Source: JBBROS01 sp965199595
GTDB taxonomy: Bacteria > Pseudomonadota > Alphaproteobacteria > Acetobacterales > Acetobacteraceae
Direction of reading: 5' to 3'
NCBI GenBank assembly: GCA_965199595.1
Contig: OZ241182.1
Location: 3,844,001 to 3,908,000 of the forward strand
Length of the DNA stretch: 64,000 nucleotides
Part shown: positions 17,608 through 28,287 of the stretch, piece after piece
Numbering within the stretch: the stretch's first letter is position 1
Layout of the letters: the number at the start of each line of letters is the position of its first letter
Notes under the pieces: generated by a model
What the model saw: the letters and a program-made list of their open reading frames with translations, nothing else
What the model was told of the DNA's origin: nothing
Databases searched by the model: none
Position numbers and translations under genes: made by a program

Positions 17608-19143
17608 TCACTCCACCGGAACGGGAATGGCCGGCGGCTGGGCCCGGCGAAACCACGGGGGCGGCCAGCGCAGCCGATAGCCGATCTTCCACCGCGCCAC
17701 CGGCTCCCGCCCCTCGAACGCCTGCGGCGCCCGCCCCGGCAGCCATGCCACCGGCCCCATGAAGTCCCGCCGCAGCCCGATCACGCGCACCCCGCCCGGA
17801 TAGATGAAGGCGCGGATCGCGCTGTTGTCGAGCAGCACGCCCAGGCTGTCCCGCACGGCCATGCGCCCGCTGAAGAAGGTGTCGAAGAACGGCGGGTTCG
17901 GACCCTCGAAGTCAAGCGCCTTGGCCGGCTCGTCCGCCCGGGCCGGCAGCGGCACCACCCGCACGCACAGCACCAGCATGGACACGGCCAGCGACGCCAC
18001 GGCGACCCGCCGCGGCCACCCGGCCCGCACCAGGTCGCGCAGCAGCAGCGCCGCCAGCAGGGCGTATCCCGGCAGCGCCCAGGTGAAGTAGTGGACGTTG
18101 AGGAACCGCCACAACCCCATCGGCAGCAGGTCCACATAGGAGACATACAGCACGCCATGCACCAGCAGCGTGCCGGCCAGCATCCGGTCCCTGGCGCGCC
18201 GCACAAGCGCCGGCACCACCCCGGCCAGCCCCAGGGCCAGCCACGGCGCGCGCTGCAGCAGGCCCTCGCCATCCCTGAACCACGGGAACGGATCGACCAC
18301 GATCACGTACGCCTTCCACAGGATGTCGTGCAGCGTGAAGCCGATGTCGGCCGAGCTGCGCATGTAGCTGCTCTGCGCCAGCCCGTAGATCGACAGGTGC
18401 ATGGCCAGGAACGGCAGCGCCACCAGCGCGCCCCCCAGGATCAGCAGCACCAGCTCCTTGCCCAACGCCTTGCCCGGTGCCCCGCCCCGCTGCCAGCGGC
18501 CCAGCTCCACGACGGCCAGGGTGGCCAGGCATGGCAGCGTCACCAGCGCGTCGCTGGGCCGGCAGACCACCACGGCACCGGTCAGCATCCCGATCACCAG
18601 CGGCCGCCGCACCCCGTCGAGCCACGCGCAGCACGCCGCCAGCAGCACCCACAGGAAGGCGCCGACCGGCGTGGTGTTCCACGGCACGATCCACTGGCGC
18701 AGCAGCCCGGCATCCGGCAGCACCGCCAGCGCGAACAGCACCGCGCCCAACATACCCGGCAGACCCAGCCGCACAGTCACGCGGATGAACGCCCAGTAGG
18801 CCGCCAGCAGCGACAGCAGATCGACGACGAAGAACGGGTGGCGGGGCATCAGCCAGTGGAACGGCAGCCCCAGCACGGCATAGCCCAGCGGATAGTGGTG
18901 CTCGGACGGGCGCAGGTCCAGCGCCGCCAGGGCCGCGGTGCTTCTGAGCGTGGCACCCTGATCGAACCAGCCCCACCAGCCCGCGGGCGTGGCGGCCTGG
19001 TTGCCGGGCAGGCTGCGGTCCTGCAGGTAGCGCCAGCAATACCAGGCGATGATGAGCAGCCCGATGCCGATCTGCACCCAAGTCACGGGCTGCACCAGCT
19101 TGCGCGCGGGCGCGGCCGTGGCGGTGGGGGATGCGTCGGTCAA
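17608..19143 (-). CDS. Polytopic membrane protein, possible GT-C type glycosyltransferase
   Basis: This is a protein of about 511 residues with roughly ten hydrophobic helices. Large loops near the N-terminus contain GWWGWFDQGATLRST and LRPSEHHYPLGYAVLG, reminiscent of lipid-linked-sugar-dependent GT-C enzymes (mannosyltransferase/ArnT-like), though I cannot confirm a catalytic acidic pair. It ends in a soluble region of about 100 residues. Start choice is uncertain: a TTG at 19143 has AGGA at good spacing, while a GTG at 19233 would add 30 low-quality residues. It sits upstream of the two acyltransferases on the same strand, so it probably belongs to the same surface-glycan unit. Confidence 0.6.
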   Translation of the reverse strand: MTDASPTATAAPARKLVQPVTWVQIGIGLLIIAWYCWRYLQDRSLPGNQAATPAGWWGWFDQGATLRSTAALAALDLRPSEHHYPLGYAVLGLPFHWLMPRHPFFVVDLLSLLAAYWAFIRVTVRLGLPGMLGAVLFALAVLPDAGLLRQWIVPWNTTPVGAFLWVLLAACCAWLDGVRRPLVIGMLTGAVVVCRPSDALVTLPCLATLAVVELGRWQRGGAPGKALGKELVLLILGGALVALPFLAMHLSIYGLAQSSYMRSSADIGFTLHDILWKAYVIVVDPFPWFRDGEGLLQRAPWLALGLAGVVPALVRRARDRMLAGTLLVHGVLYVSYVDLLPMGLWRFLNVHYFTWALPGYALLAALLLRDLVRAGWPRRVAVASLAVSMLVLCVRVVPLPARADEPAKALDFEGPNPPFFDTFFSGRMAVRDSLGVLLDNSAIRAFIYPGGVRVIGLRRDFMGPVAWLPGRAPQAFEGREPVARWKIGYRLRWPPPWFRRAQPPAIPVPVE

Positions 19144-19412
19144 CAGGGGTCCTTGGGCAAAGGGGCAGTCCCGGCTTGCACCAGGGCCATGAAGCGCCAC
19201 GCCTGAATGGCCGCGCCGGGCCCGGGTGTCCACCTCCTTTCACCGGCACCGCTCCCTGCGCCCCACACCCGGCCTTCTGCGGCGAGGCCCGCGGGCCGCG
19301 GCGTGGGGGGGGCGTGGCTGTGCGCAGGTCGGCTCGCCGGGCCTGCTTGCGCCATCGCGCCGGGCCGGTTAAGCGGCCGTTATGCGCCTCGGCGCGATAC
19401 CGACAAGGACAC

Positions 19413-20576
19413 ATGATGCGCCGCCCGCCCCTGCTCGCCGCCCTGCTCCTGCTGCTGCCATCCATGGGCTGGGCACAGTCCACCGGTGTCCCCGCCTGCG
19501 AGGCGTTCCTGAAGGCCTATGCGCAGTGCGCCGCCACCGCCAAGGGCCCCGAAGTCATGCGCTCCAGCATCGCCCAGGCGGCGGAGACCATGCGGTCCAG
19601 CTATCTGGAGGATGCCAGGCGCGGCAACGCCGGCCTGCGCCGCCTGGCCGCCCGCTGCCCCAGCGAGCACGAGCTGGTGCGCACCAGCATCACCAGGAAC
19701 GTCCAGTGCGACTTCCCCGCCGCAACCGCCGTCGCGGCACCCGTCCTGGACGCGCAGGAGCTGGTGTCCGAGAAGGTCAACGCCTGGGTCGAAGCACAGA
19801 ACTTCATCGTCGAGTGGGAGAAGTTCGACGAGCAGCTGGCGGACTACCAGGGCGGCTATGTCCGCCTGCCCCGGCCCGGCGCCAAGGTCCGCGGCGACGC
19901 CAGCTACAGCTTCTCGCTCAGCGGCTATGACCAATTGATCGAGCGCCTGCAGAAGGCCGCGGCGATGCCGGCGACGGTGCCGGGCGTGGACGAGGCCGGC
20001 GAGCGCCTGCTGGCGGTGCTGCAGCCGCTCAACCCCATCATCATCCGCCTGAAGCGCTACCGGGACACGCGCGGCTTCCAGGAGGACGGCTTTGCCCTGG
20101 CCCGGGAGCAGCATCCCGCCATGCTCGCCGGCCTGCAACAGGCCGGCAAGGCCGCCGTCCTGTTCTCGACCGCCCTCTCGGACCGCGAGATGGTGCGCGA
20201 CGAGCAGCTGGTGACCACCCTGCCGGAGGGCACGCTGCCGCGGCTGCTGCTGCAGGCGAGGCTGTCGGCACGCCGGGTCCTGCGGGCGCAGGACGCGCTG
20301 GAGCCGAAGGGTGACACGAAGCCGCTCGCCGCCGCGATCGCCACGCTGCAGGCCAGCAACACGGCCCTGCACGACAAGCTGGACGCCACGCGGCCGAAGC
20401 CGGACTCCGACTGCATGAGGACCGCCGAGGACATGGACGAGATGGTCGGCAAGGGCCGCGAGATCACGGGCGGCGGCAAGCGGGCCAGCACCGGCAACGA
20501 ACTCATCCGGGCCTATAACAACCTGGTGGACCACACGGGCCGCTGCCGGAAATCCCTGGCCAGGGGCACCGACTAG
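19413..20576 (+). CDS. Exported DUF3829-like protein
   Basis: This is a 387-residue protein with a clear signal peptide (MMRRPPLLAALLLLLPSMGWAQ) predicted to be cleaved after AQ or nearby, so it is periplasmic. The mature part is helical and charged. The KVNAWVEAQNFIVEWEKFDEQ segment and the later FQEDGFALAREQHPAM segment resemble the DUF3829/YiiG family, whose function is unknown. Cysteines at the mature N-terminus (VPACEAFLKAYAQC) and the C-terminus (DSDCMRTAED, GRCRKSL) could form disulfides. AAGGA at 19405-19409 fits the second ATG (19416) at least as well as the first (19413). It stands alone between the divergent membrane gene and a 386-bp gap. Confidence 0.6.
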   Translation: MMRRPPLLAALLLLLPSMGWAQSTGVPACEAFLKAYAQCAATAKGPEVMRSSIAQAAETMRSSYLEDARRGNAGLRRLAARCPSEHELVRTSITRNVQCDFPAATAVAAPVLDAQELVSEKVNAWVEAQNFIVEWEKFDEQLADYQGGYVRLPRPGAKVRGDASYSFSLSGYDQLIERLQKAAAMPATVPGVDEAGERLLAVLQPLNPIIIRLKRYRDTRGFQEDGFALAREQHPAMLAGLQQAGKAAVLFSTALSDREMVRDEQLVTTLPEGTLPRLLLQARLSARRVLRAQDALEPKGDTKPLAAAIATLQASNTALHDKLDATRPKPDSDCMRTAEDMDEMVGKGREITGGGKRASTGNELIRAYNNLVDHTGRCRKSLARGTD

Positions 20577-20962
20577 CAGGCTCGGCAAGGCCCGGCGCCT
20601 GGAGCGTCCATCCGGACGAAGCGGTCCGGCAGCCCGCACGGCACGCCGTCTGCAATCAAGTCTGCGTCATTGATCCGCGGTTCTGCATCCGGATGCGCGC
20701 CGCCATCATCGTCCGGGCCCGCAAGCCCGGCGATGGCGACGCCGCCAAGGTGCGGAACCGACAGGGAAAAATCCGCAGCCCTCAACCTGGCTGATGCATG
20801 GCACCCGCTGGCCCGGTGCAGTATGGCAACCCTTGCAGCAGGCGGAGCCGCGTGATCACCGTATCCATCGCCCGCCCGATCACCTAGCAGCGTTCACACA
20901 GCTCCGCGCCGCCGATCCCCAACCCTGCACGTCGCAGACAACCTTCCCACAGGAGACCACGC
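20577..20962. other. Intergenic region, no confident gene
   Basis: This 386-bp gap has no gene I can support. A 70-codon minus-strand frame with a TTG start (20573-20785) has protein-like composition but resembles nothing I recognise and overlaps the upstream stop. The last 20 bases hold the ribosome-binding site (AGGAG) of the next gene. Confidence 0.5.
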
Positions 20963-21883
20963 ATGTCCGGAACCATCTACCGCGAACCCAGCCTACCCGG
21001 CGCCTACGATGCCGATACATCCCTCGGCCTGCCGCAGACCCGCCGCCGGGTATCCTGGGGCGCCCTGCTGGGTGGCGTCGTCCTCGTCGTCGCGCTGCAG
21101 CTGCTGCTGAGCCTGCTCGGCGCCGGCATCGGCCTCGGCACTGTCGACGCCACCGCCGGCACCACCCCGAACGCCAGCAGCCTGGGCACCGGCGCCGGCA
21201 TCTGGTGGATCGTCACCAGCATCATCGCGTTGGGCTTCGGCGGCTACGTGGCCGCCCGGCTCTCCGGCAGCGCCCTGCGGCTTGATGGCGTGCTGCACGG
21301 CCTCATCACCTGGGGCGTCGCCACCCTGCTGACCGTATGGCTGCTGACCTCCGCGGTGGGCGGCATCATCAGCGGCGGCGCCTCCGCCCTGGGCGGCCTG
21401 GCCTCGGCCGCCGGCAGCGGCATCAAGGCGGCGGCCCAGCCGGTGGCAGACGCGGCCGGCGTCTCGCCGGAGATGCTGCAGCAGCAGGCCCAGGCCTACC
21501 TGCAGCCCGCGAACCCCGACCCGGCAACCATGAGCCCGCAGGACGCCCAGAAGCAGATCGCCAGCAGCCTGGTGACCTACGCCAAGGGTGGTGCCGACGC
21601 CGCCCAGGCCAAGACCCGGATCGTCGCCATCATGGCGGCGCAGCAGAAGATCCCGGTCGATCAGGCGCAGAAGCAGTTCGACGACACCCAGGCCAAGCTG
21701 CAGCAGGCCAAGGCACAGGCCGTGCAGGAAGCCAAGCAGGCCGCCGACGCCAGCGCCGCTGCCGCATCCAAGACCTCGTTCGGCGCCTTCGCCACGCTGC
21801 TGATCGGAGCCATCGCGGCCGCGATCGGCGGCAGCCTGGCCGTCTCGCGCCGTGCCGACCCGATCCGTCGAGAGGTCCGCTAA
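20963..21883 (+). CDS. Membrane protein of the alphaproteobacterial PhnA-like type
   Basis: This is a 306-residue protein. After a short cytosolic start it has hydrophobic helices at about 33-55, 74-96 and 108-135, then a long Ala/Gln-rich, probably coiled-coil region (about 150-265; DAQKQIASSLVTYAKGG, QAKLQQAKAQAVQEAKQ). A final helix lies at about 270-293, followed by a basic tail. Such proteins are often labelled PhnA-like in Alphaproteobacteria, but this has no zinc ribbon and no evident phosphonate role; the function is unknown. AGGAG lies 7 bases before the ATG. A strong hairpin follows the stop. Confidence 0.7.
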   Translation: MSGTIYREPSLPGAYDADTSLGLPQTRRRVSWGALLGGVVLVVALQLLLSLLGAGIGLGTVDATAGTTPNASSLGTGAGIWWIVTSIIALGFGGYVAARLSGSALRLDGVLHGLITWGVATLLTVWLLTSAVGGIISGGASALGGLASAAGSGIKAAAQPVADAAGVSPEMLQQQAQAYLQPANPDPATMSPQDAQKQIASSLVTYAKGGADAAQAKTRIVAIMAAQQKIPVDQAQKQFDDTQAKLQQAKAQAVQEAKQAADASAAAASKTSFGAFATLLIGAIAAAIGGSLAVSRRADPIRREVR

Positions 21884-21890
21884 GCCCTAG

Positions 21891-21920
21891 GCGGCAGCCC
21901 GGCTCCGGCCGGGCTGCCGC
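21891..21920. terminator. Strong hairpin between converging genes
   Basis: A perfect 13-bp stem, GCGGCAGCCCGGC (21891-21903) pairing with 21908-21920, encloses a TCCG tetraloop. It lies 8 bases after the plus-strand stop at 21883 and 50 bases beyond the gyrB stop, so it can serve both directions. There is no T-tract, so termination may be weak or factor-assisted. Confidence 0.6.
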
Positions 21921-21970
21921 ACTGGCACCCACCCCGCCGCCAAGCGCGAGCCTGAGCCCCGGGCCGCAGA

Positions 21971-24433
<2,463 letters not shown>

Positions 24434-24627
24434 GCCGGTTGGGGTCTCTCTCTGCAGCGGTGTCGGTAGCCGTCGAATATAGGCGATGGCGGGCAGAAAG
24501 GACAGGGGCGGGTGCCGTACGGCAACCGGCGCCGCGTGAGGCAGCGCCCCATCCAACACCAGGATCCCCGGCGGCAGACACGGCCGGGCCGGGCGGCCAG
24601 AGCAGCCGCATGGGCGCCGCAGCCGGG

Positions 24628-24730
24628 GCATCATTCCAAAAGATCCCCTGGCGGCCCGCGAAAAAGATGATGCGTCTTCACCGAGTCTCGAGCAGGCTTC
24701 CGCGGCTGAAGCCACGAACGTCCGCTTAGG
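24628..24730 (+). repeat. 103-bp dispersed repeat, intact copy A
   Basis: This 103-bp intergenic element has two inverted-repeat parts. The first, 24628-24673, is closed by GCATCAT and ATGATGC. The second, about 24689-24730, contains AGCAGGCTTCCG and ends GCTTAGG. The element is collinear base for base with a second copy at 52819-52879 plus 54812-54853, which an IS interrupts. The 3' end lies 9 bases before the aminotransferase ATG, and its TTAGGGG may act as that gene's ribosome-binding site. It is the notable content of the 306-bp gap after gyrB; 24434-24627 shows nothing else. Confidence 0.8.
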
Positions 24731-24739
24731 GGCCGCCGC

Positions 24740-25966
24740 ATGTCGCACCACCTGACCAACTCCGCCGACACCGCACTGCGCGCGCGGGCGCGCCGGGTCA
24801 TCCCCGGGGGGCAGTGGGGGCACCTGGATGCGAGCAGGCTGCCGGAGGGCTATCCGCAGTATTTCGCCAGCGCGCAGGGCTGCCACCTGGAGGACGTGGA
24901 CGGGCGGCGCTTCGTGGACATGATGTGCTCCTGGGGGCCCATCGTGCTGGGCCACCACCACCAGGCGGTGGAGCAGGCCGTGGCCGCCCAGGCCGCCCGC
25001 GGTGACTGCATGAACGGCCCGGCCCCCGTGCTGGTGGACCTCGCCGAGCTTGTGGTGGAGCTGGTGCCGCACGCCGACTGGTGCATCTTCGGCAAGAACG
25101 GCACGGACGCGACCACCGCCTGCGTGACCATCGCCCGCGCCGGCACCGGGCGGCGCAAGGTGCTGGTGGCACGCGGCGCCTATCACGGCGCCGTCCCCTG
25201 GTGCTCGCCCAGCGTCGCCGGGGTCACGTCGGAAGACCGCGCGCACCTGGTGCCCTTCGAGTTCAACGATGTCGCCAGCCTGGAAGCCGCGGTCGAGAGC
25301 GCGGGCGCCGACCTGGCCGCCATCCTGGTCTCCGCCTTCCGCCACGACATGGGGCAGAGGCAGGTGCTGCCGACCCTGGAGTTTGCGCAAAGGGTCCGCG
25401 CGCTGTGCGACGAGCAGGGCGCGGCACTGATCCTCGACGACGTGCGCGCCGGCTTCCGCCTGCACCTCGGCGGCTCGTGGGAGCCGCTGGGCGTGCGGCC
25501 GGACCTCGCGGCCTGGAGCAAGGCGATCGCCAACGGGCACCCGCTCTCGGCCCTGACCGGCACCGGGCGCTTCCGCACCGCCGCGGCCCAGGTGTTCACC
25601 ACCGGCTCGTTCTGGTGCGGCGCCGTGCCCATGGCCGCAGCGCTCGCGACCCTCACCGAGCTGCGCCGCCTCGATGGCCCGGCCCAGATGCGCCGCATGG
25701 GCGAACGGCTGCGCCACGGCCTCGCGGAACGCGCACGCCGCCACGGCCTCGCCATAGACCAGAGCGGCCCCGTGCAGATGCCGACGGTGCTGTTCGAGGA
25801 TGACCCGGAGTGGAAGCGCGGCTTCGCCTTCTGCGCGGAGGCGCTGCGGCATGGCGCCTATCTGCACCCCAAGCACAACATGTTCCTCTCCTGCGCCCAT
25901 ACCGAAGCGGATATCGATGCCGTGCTGGAAGCCGCCGATGCCGGGTTCCGCCATGTCGCCCGCTGA
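24740..25966 (+). CDS. Class III PLP-dependent aminotransferase (GSA-aminomutase-like)
   Basis: This is a 408-residue fold-type I PLP enzyme close to glutamate-1-semialdehyde aminomutase-like aminotransferases. FGKNGTDATTACVTIARA and ARGAYHGA form the cofactor phosphate region. LILDDVRAGFRL holds the PLP-ring aspartate. The Schiff-base lysine is K261 in WSKAIANGHPLSAL. The ending NMFLSCAHTEADID is typical. It is unlikely to be the haem enzyme HemL, because it is fused by a 14-bp overlap to a flavin monooxygenase gene, pointing to catabolism or synthesis of an amino-sugar, amine or secondary metabolite. Substrate unknown. Confidence 0.85.
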   Translation: MSHHLTNSADTALRARARRVIPGGQWGHLDASRLPEGYPQYFASAQGCHLEDVDGRRFVDMMCSWGPIVLGHHHQAVEQAVAAQAARGDCMNGPAPVLVDLAELVVELVPHADWCIFGKNGTDATTACVTIARAGTGRRKVLVARGAYHGAVPWCSPSVAGVTSEDRAHLVPFEFNDVASLEAAVESAGADLAAILVSAFRHDMGQRQVLPTLEFAQRVRALCDEQGAALILDDVRAGFRLHLGGSWEPLGVRPDLAAWSKAIANGHPLSALTGTGRFRTAAAQVFTTGSFWCGAVPMAAALATLTELRRLDGPAQMRRMGERLRHGLAERARRHGLAIDQSGPVQMPTVLFEDDPEWKRGFAFCAEALRHGAYLHPKHNMFLSCAHTEADIDAVLEAADAGFRHVAR

Positions 25967-27794
25967 GGCCCGGGGCGCACCGCCCGCTGAGGCCCAGGGC
26001 GCACCGCCCGCTGACGCCAGAGGCGCACCGCCCGCTGACGCCACAGGCGCGCTGACCGCCTGGGTCGCAGCCCTCGCCGCCGCCCTGGACGGCCCCGACC
26101 CCGCCGCGGCCGCCACGCTGTTCGCCGAGGAGTGCTACTGGCGCGACCTGCTGGCCTTCACCTGGACCATCCGCACGCTGGAGGGCCGCCCGGCCATCGC
26201 CGCCATGCTGGCCCGGCGCGCCGGGCCGGTGCAGGCGCGGGGCTGGGTGGTCGAGAGCGCCAAGCAGGTCAATGGCGACATCGAGGGCTGGATCGTGTTC
26301 GAGACCGCCACCGCGCGGTGCCGCGGCCACGTCCGGCTGAAGGAGGCGCGCTGCTTCACCCTGCTCACCGCCGCCCGCGCCCTGCATGGCCACGAGGAGG
26401 CGGAGGGCCCCACCCGCGAGCGCGGCGCCCCCCTGCCCGGCGCCGCCGACCGCCGCCCCTGGCTGGAGCGCCGCACCGCGGAGGCCGCAGCGCTGGGGCA
26501 CCAGACGCAACCCTACGTGCTGATCGTCGGCGGCGGCCAGGGCGGCCTCGGGCTCGCGGCCCGGCTGAAGCGGCTGGGCGTCCCGGCCCTGGTCATCGAC
26601 ACCCACCCCCGCCCCGGCGACAACTGGCGCCGCCGCTACAAGTCGCTCTGCCTGCATGACCCGGTCTGGTACGACCACATGCCCTACATCCCCTTCCCCG
26701 CGCACTGGCCGGTGTTCACGCCGAAGGACAAGCTCGGCGACTGGCTGGAGATGTATGCCCGCGTCATGGAGCTGGACTGCTGGAACAGCACCACCTGCCG
26801 CCAAGCCGCCTATGACAAGGCCAGCAAGACCTGGACGGTCGAGGTGGAGCGTGACGGCGCGCGCATCACGCTGCACCCCGCCCAGCTGGTGCTGGCCACC
26901 GGCATGGCCGGCCTGCCGCAGCGGCCGGACTTCCCGGGCATGGACCGCTTCCTGGGGCAGCAGCACCACTCCAGCCGGCACGAGGGCGGCGCCGCCTATG
27001 CCGGCAAGCGCGTGGTCGTGGTCGGCTCCAACAACTCCGCCCACGACATCTGCGCCGACCTGGTGGAGCACGGGGCCGACGTGACCATGCTGCAGCGCTC
27101 CTCCACCCTGGTGGTGAAAACCGACACCATGCTGCGCCGCGGCTGGGGTGCCCTGTATTCCGAGGAGGCGGTGGCGGCGGGCATCGACACCGACACGGCG
27201 GACCTGCTGGCCGCCTCCATCCCCTACCGGGTGATGCCGCGGCTGCAACGCCCGGTCTGGGCCGGCATCGCCACCGAGGATGCGGCGTTCTATGACCGCC
27301 TGCGCGCCGCCGGGTTCCTGCTGGATTTCGGCGAGGACGAGTCCGGCCTGGCGCTCAAGTACCTGCGCCGCGGTTCCGGCTACTACATCGACGTCGGCGC
27401 CTCGGAGCTGATCGCCGACGGCGCCATCAGGCTGCGCAGCGACGCCGGGCTGAGGGCGATCGAACCGGAGGGGGTGCGGCTCGATGATGGCAGCCTGCTG
27501 CCGGCCGACGTGATCGTCTATGCCACCGGCTACGGCTCCATGAACGGCTGGGCCGAGCTGCTGATCTCGAAGGACGTCGCGGACCGGGTGGGGCCATGCT
27601 GGGGCCTGGGCTCCGGCACGGCGCGGGACCCGGGGCCGTGGCTCGGCGAACTCCGCAACATGTGGGTGCCGACGGCGCAGGAGGGGCTGTGGTTCCACGG
27701 CGGCAACCTGGCGCAGTCGCGGCACTATTCCCGCTACCTGGCGCTGCAGCTGCTCGCGCGCTTCGCCGGCATCCCGACCCCGGTTTACGCCTGA
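25953..27794 (+). CDS. NTF2-like domain fused to FAD/NADPH monooxygenase
   Basis: This is a 613-residue protein. Residues about 3-34 are an Ala/Pro-rich linker made of an eight-residue repeat. Residues about 40-150 resemble an NTF2/SnoaL-like domain (ECYWRDLLAFTWTIRTLEG). A flavin monooxygenase follows: the FAD motif VLIVGGGQGGLGLAARL (about 190), the substrate/flavin segment GDNWRRRYKSLCLHDP, a weak FLGxxxHxxxxH motif and the NADPH motif VVVVGSNNSAHDICADL. It ends with ATGYGSMNGW and the HGGNLAQSRHYSRYLALQL tail. It probably oxidises a ketone or amine using NADPH and oxygen. The start at 25953 lies inside the aminotransferase gene, so translation is coupled. It converges with the response regulator gene, overlapping by 10 bp. 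Confidence 0.83.
   Translation: MSPAEARGAPPAEAQGAPPADARGAPPADATGALTAWVAALAAALDGPDPAAAATLFAEECYWRDLLAFTWTIRTLEGRPAIAAMLARRAGPVQARGWVVESAKQVNGDIEGWIVFETATARCRGHVRLKEARCFTLLTAARALHGHEEAEGPTRERGAPLPGAADRRPWLERRTAEAAALGHQTQPYVLIVGGGQGGLGLAARLKRLGVPALVIDTHPRPGDNWRRRYKSLCLHDPVWYDHMPYIPFPAHWPVFTPKDKLGDWLEMYARVMELDCWNSTTCRQAAYDKASKTWTVEVERDGARITLHPAQLVLATGMAGLPQRPDFPGMDRFLGQQHHSSRHEGGAAYAGKRVVVVGSNNSAHDICADLVEHGADVTMLQRSSTLVVKTDTMLRRGWGALYSEEAVAAGIDTDTADLLAASIPYRVMPRLQRPVWAGIATEDAAFYDRLRAAGFLLDFGEDESGLALKYLRRGSGYYIDVGASELIADGAIRLRSDAGLRAIEPEGVRLDDGSLLPADVIVYATGYGSMNGWAELLISKDVADRVGPCWGLGSGTARDPGPWLGELRNMWVPTAQEGLWFHGGNLAQSRHYSRYLALQLLARFAGIPTPVYA
25959..26054 (+). repeat. 24-bp tandem repeat, four units, at an overlapping start
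   Basis: Four units start at 25959, 25983, 26007 and 26031, each beginning CCCGCTGA. In the monooxygenase frame they encode PAEARGAP-like octapeptides. In the aminotransferase frame the first unit supplies that gene's TGA stop. Copy-number change would not disturb either frame. Confidence 0.9.
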
Positions 27795-28153
27795 CTCCCC
27801 GTCAGCGCCTGCTTGATGCACCTGATGATCTCGGCGGCCACATAGGGCTTGCGAACCAGGTACTGCCCCGCAGGCAGCCCCCTGTCGCTCACCAGCGCAT
27901 CCGGCCGGCCGGTGGTGAAGATGACGGGAACGTCAGGCTGCCGCTCCTGCACATGAGCCGCGACGTGCAGGCCCGAGTGGGACCCGGGCATATGGATGTC
28001 AGTGACGACGGCCTTGATCCCGGCGGTCCGCTCAAGCAGCTCGATCGCATCGTCGCCGGTAACGGCTTCCACGACTTCGTAACCGGCCTCGACGAGTTCT
28101 TCGACCAGGATCATCCGTATCAGGAACTCGTCCTCAACCACCAGGATACACAT
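27785..28153 (-). CDS. Single-domain response regulator
   Basis: This is a CheY-like receiver of 122 residues with no output domain. The acidic pair is E7/D8 in VVEDE, the phospho-acceptor is D52 in VVTDIHMPG, the threonine switch lies in VIFTTGRP and the conserved lysine in YLVRKPYV. It diverges from the LOV histidine kinase, so it is the likely phosphotransfer partner, comparable in logic to LovK-LovR of Caulobacter. The ATG at 28153 starts directly at the receiver; the frame is open to 28264, but the extra residues look non-coding. Its 3' end overlaps the monooxygenase gene. Confidence 0.85.
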   Translation of the reverse strand: MCILVVEDEFLIRMILVEELVEAGYEVVEAVTGDDAIELLERTAGIKAVVTDIHMPGSHSGLHVAAHVQERQPDVPVIFTTGRPDALVSDRGLPAGQYLVRKPYVAAEIIRCIKQALTGSQA

Positions 28154-28287
28154 CGCGCTCGGCTTGCATCTTCCGGGCCGCGCCACGGCGAACCCAGGTC
28201 TGCAAACAGCCCGGCACGCCGAATGTTGCCATGGCTCGATTCTGTCCCACGTAGATGTGAGCATTGAACGTGAGAGACTGGCCTGCG

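Noticed and set aside
16618..19206. An 862-codon plus-strand frame over the acyltransferase and membrane genes
   Set aside because: The product is His/Gln/Arg-rich nonsense typical of the strand opposite membrane proteins in GC-rich DNA; the minus-strand genes have family motifs.
20573..20785. A 70-codon minus-strand frame in the largest gap
   Set aside because: Protein-like composition but TTG start, no ribosome-binding site, no recognisable family, and overlap with the upstream stop.
24740..25966. HemL (glutamate-1-semialdehyde aminomutase of haem synthesis)
   Set aside because: Similar fold, but coupling to a monooxygenase and divergence in the active-site surroundings argue for another substrate.
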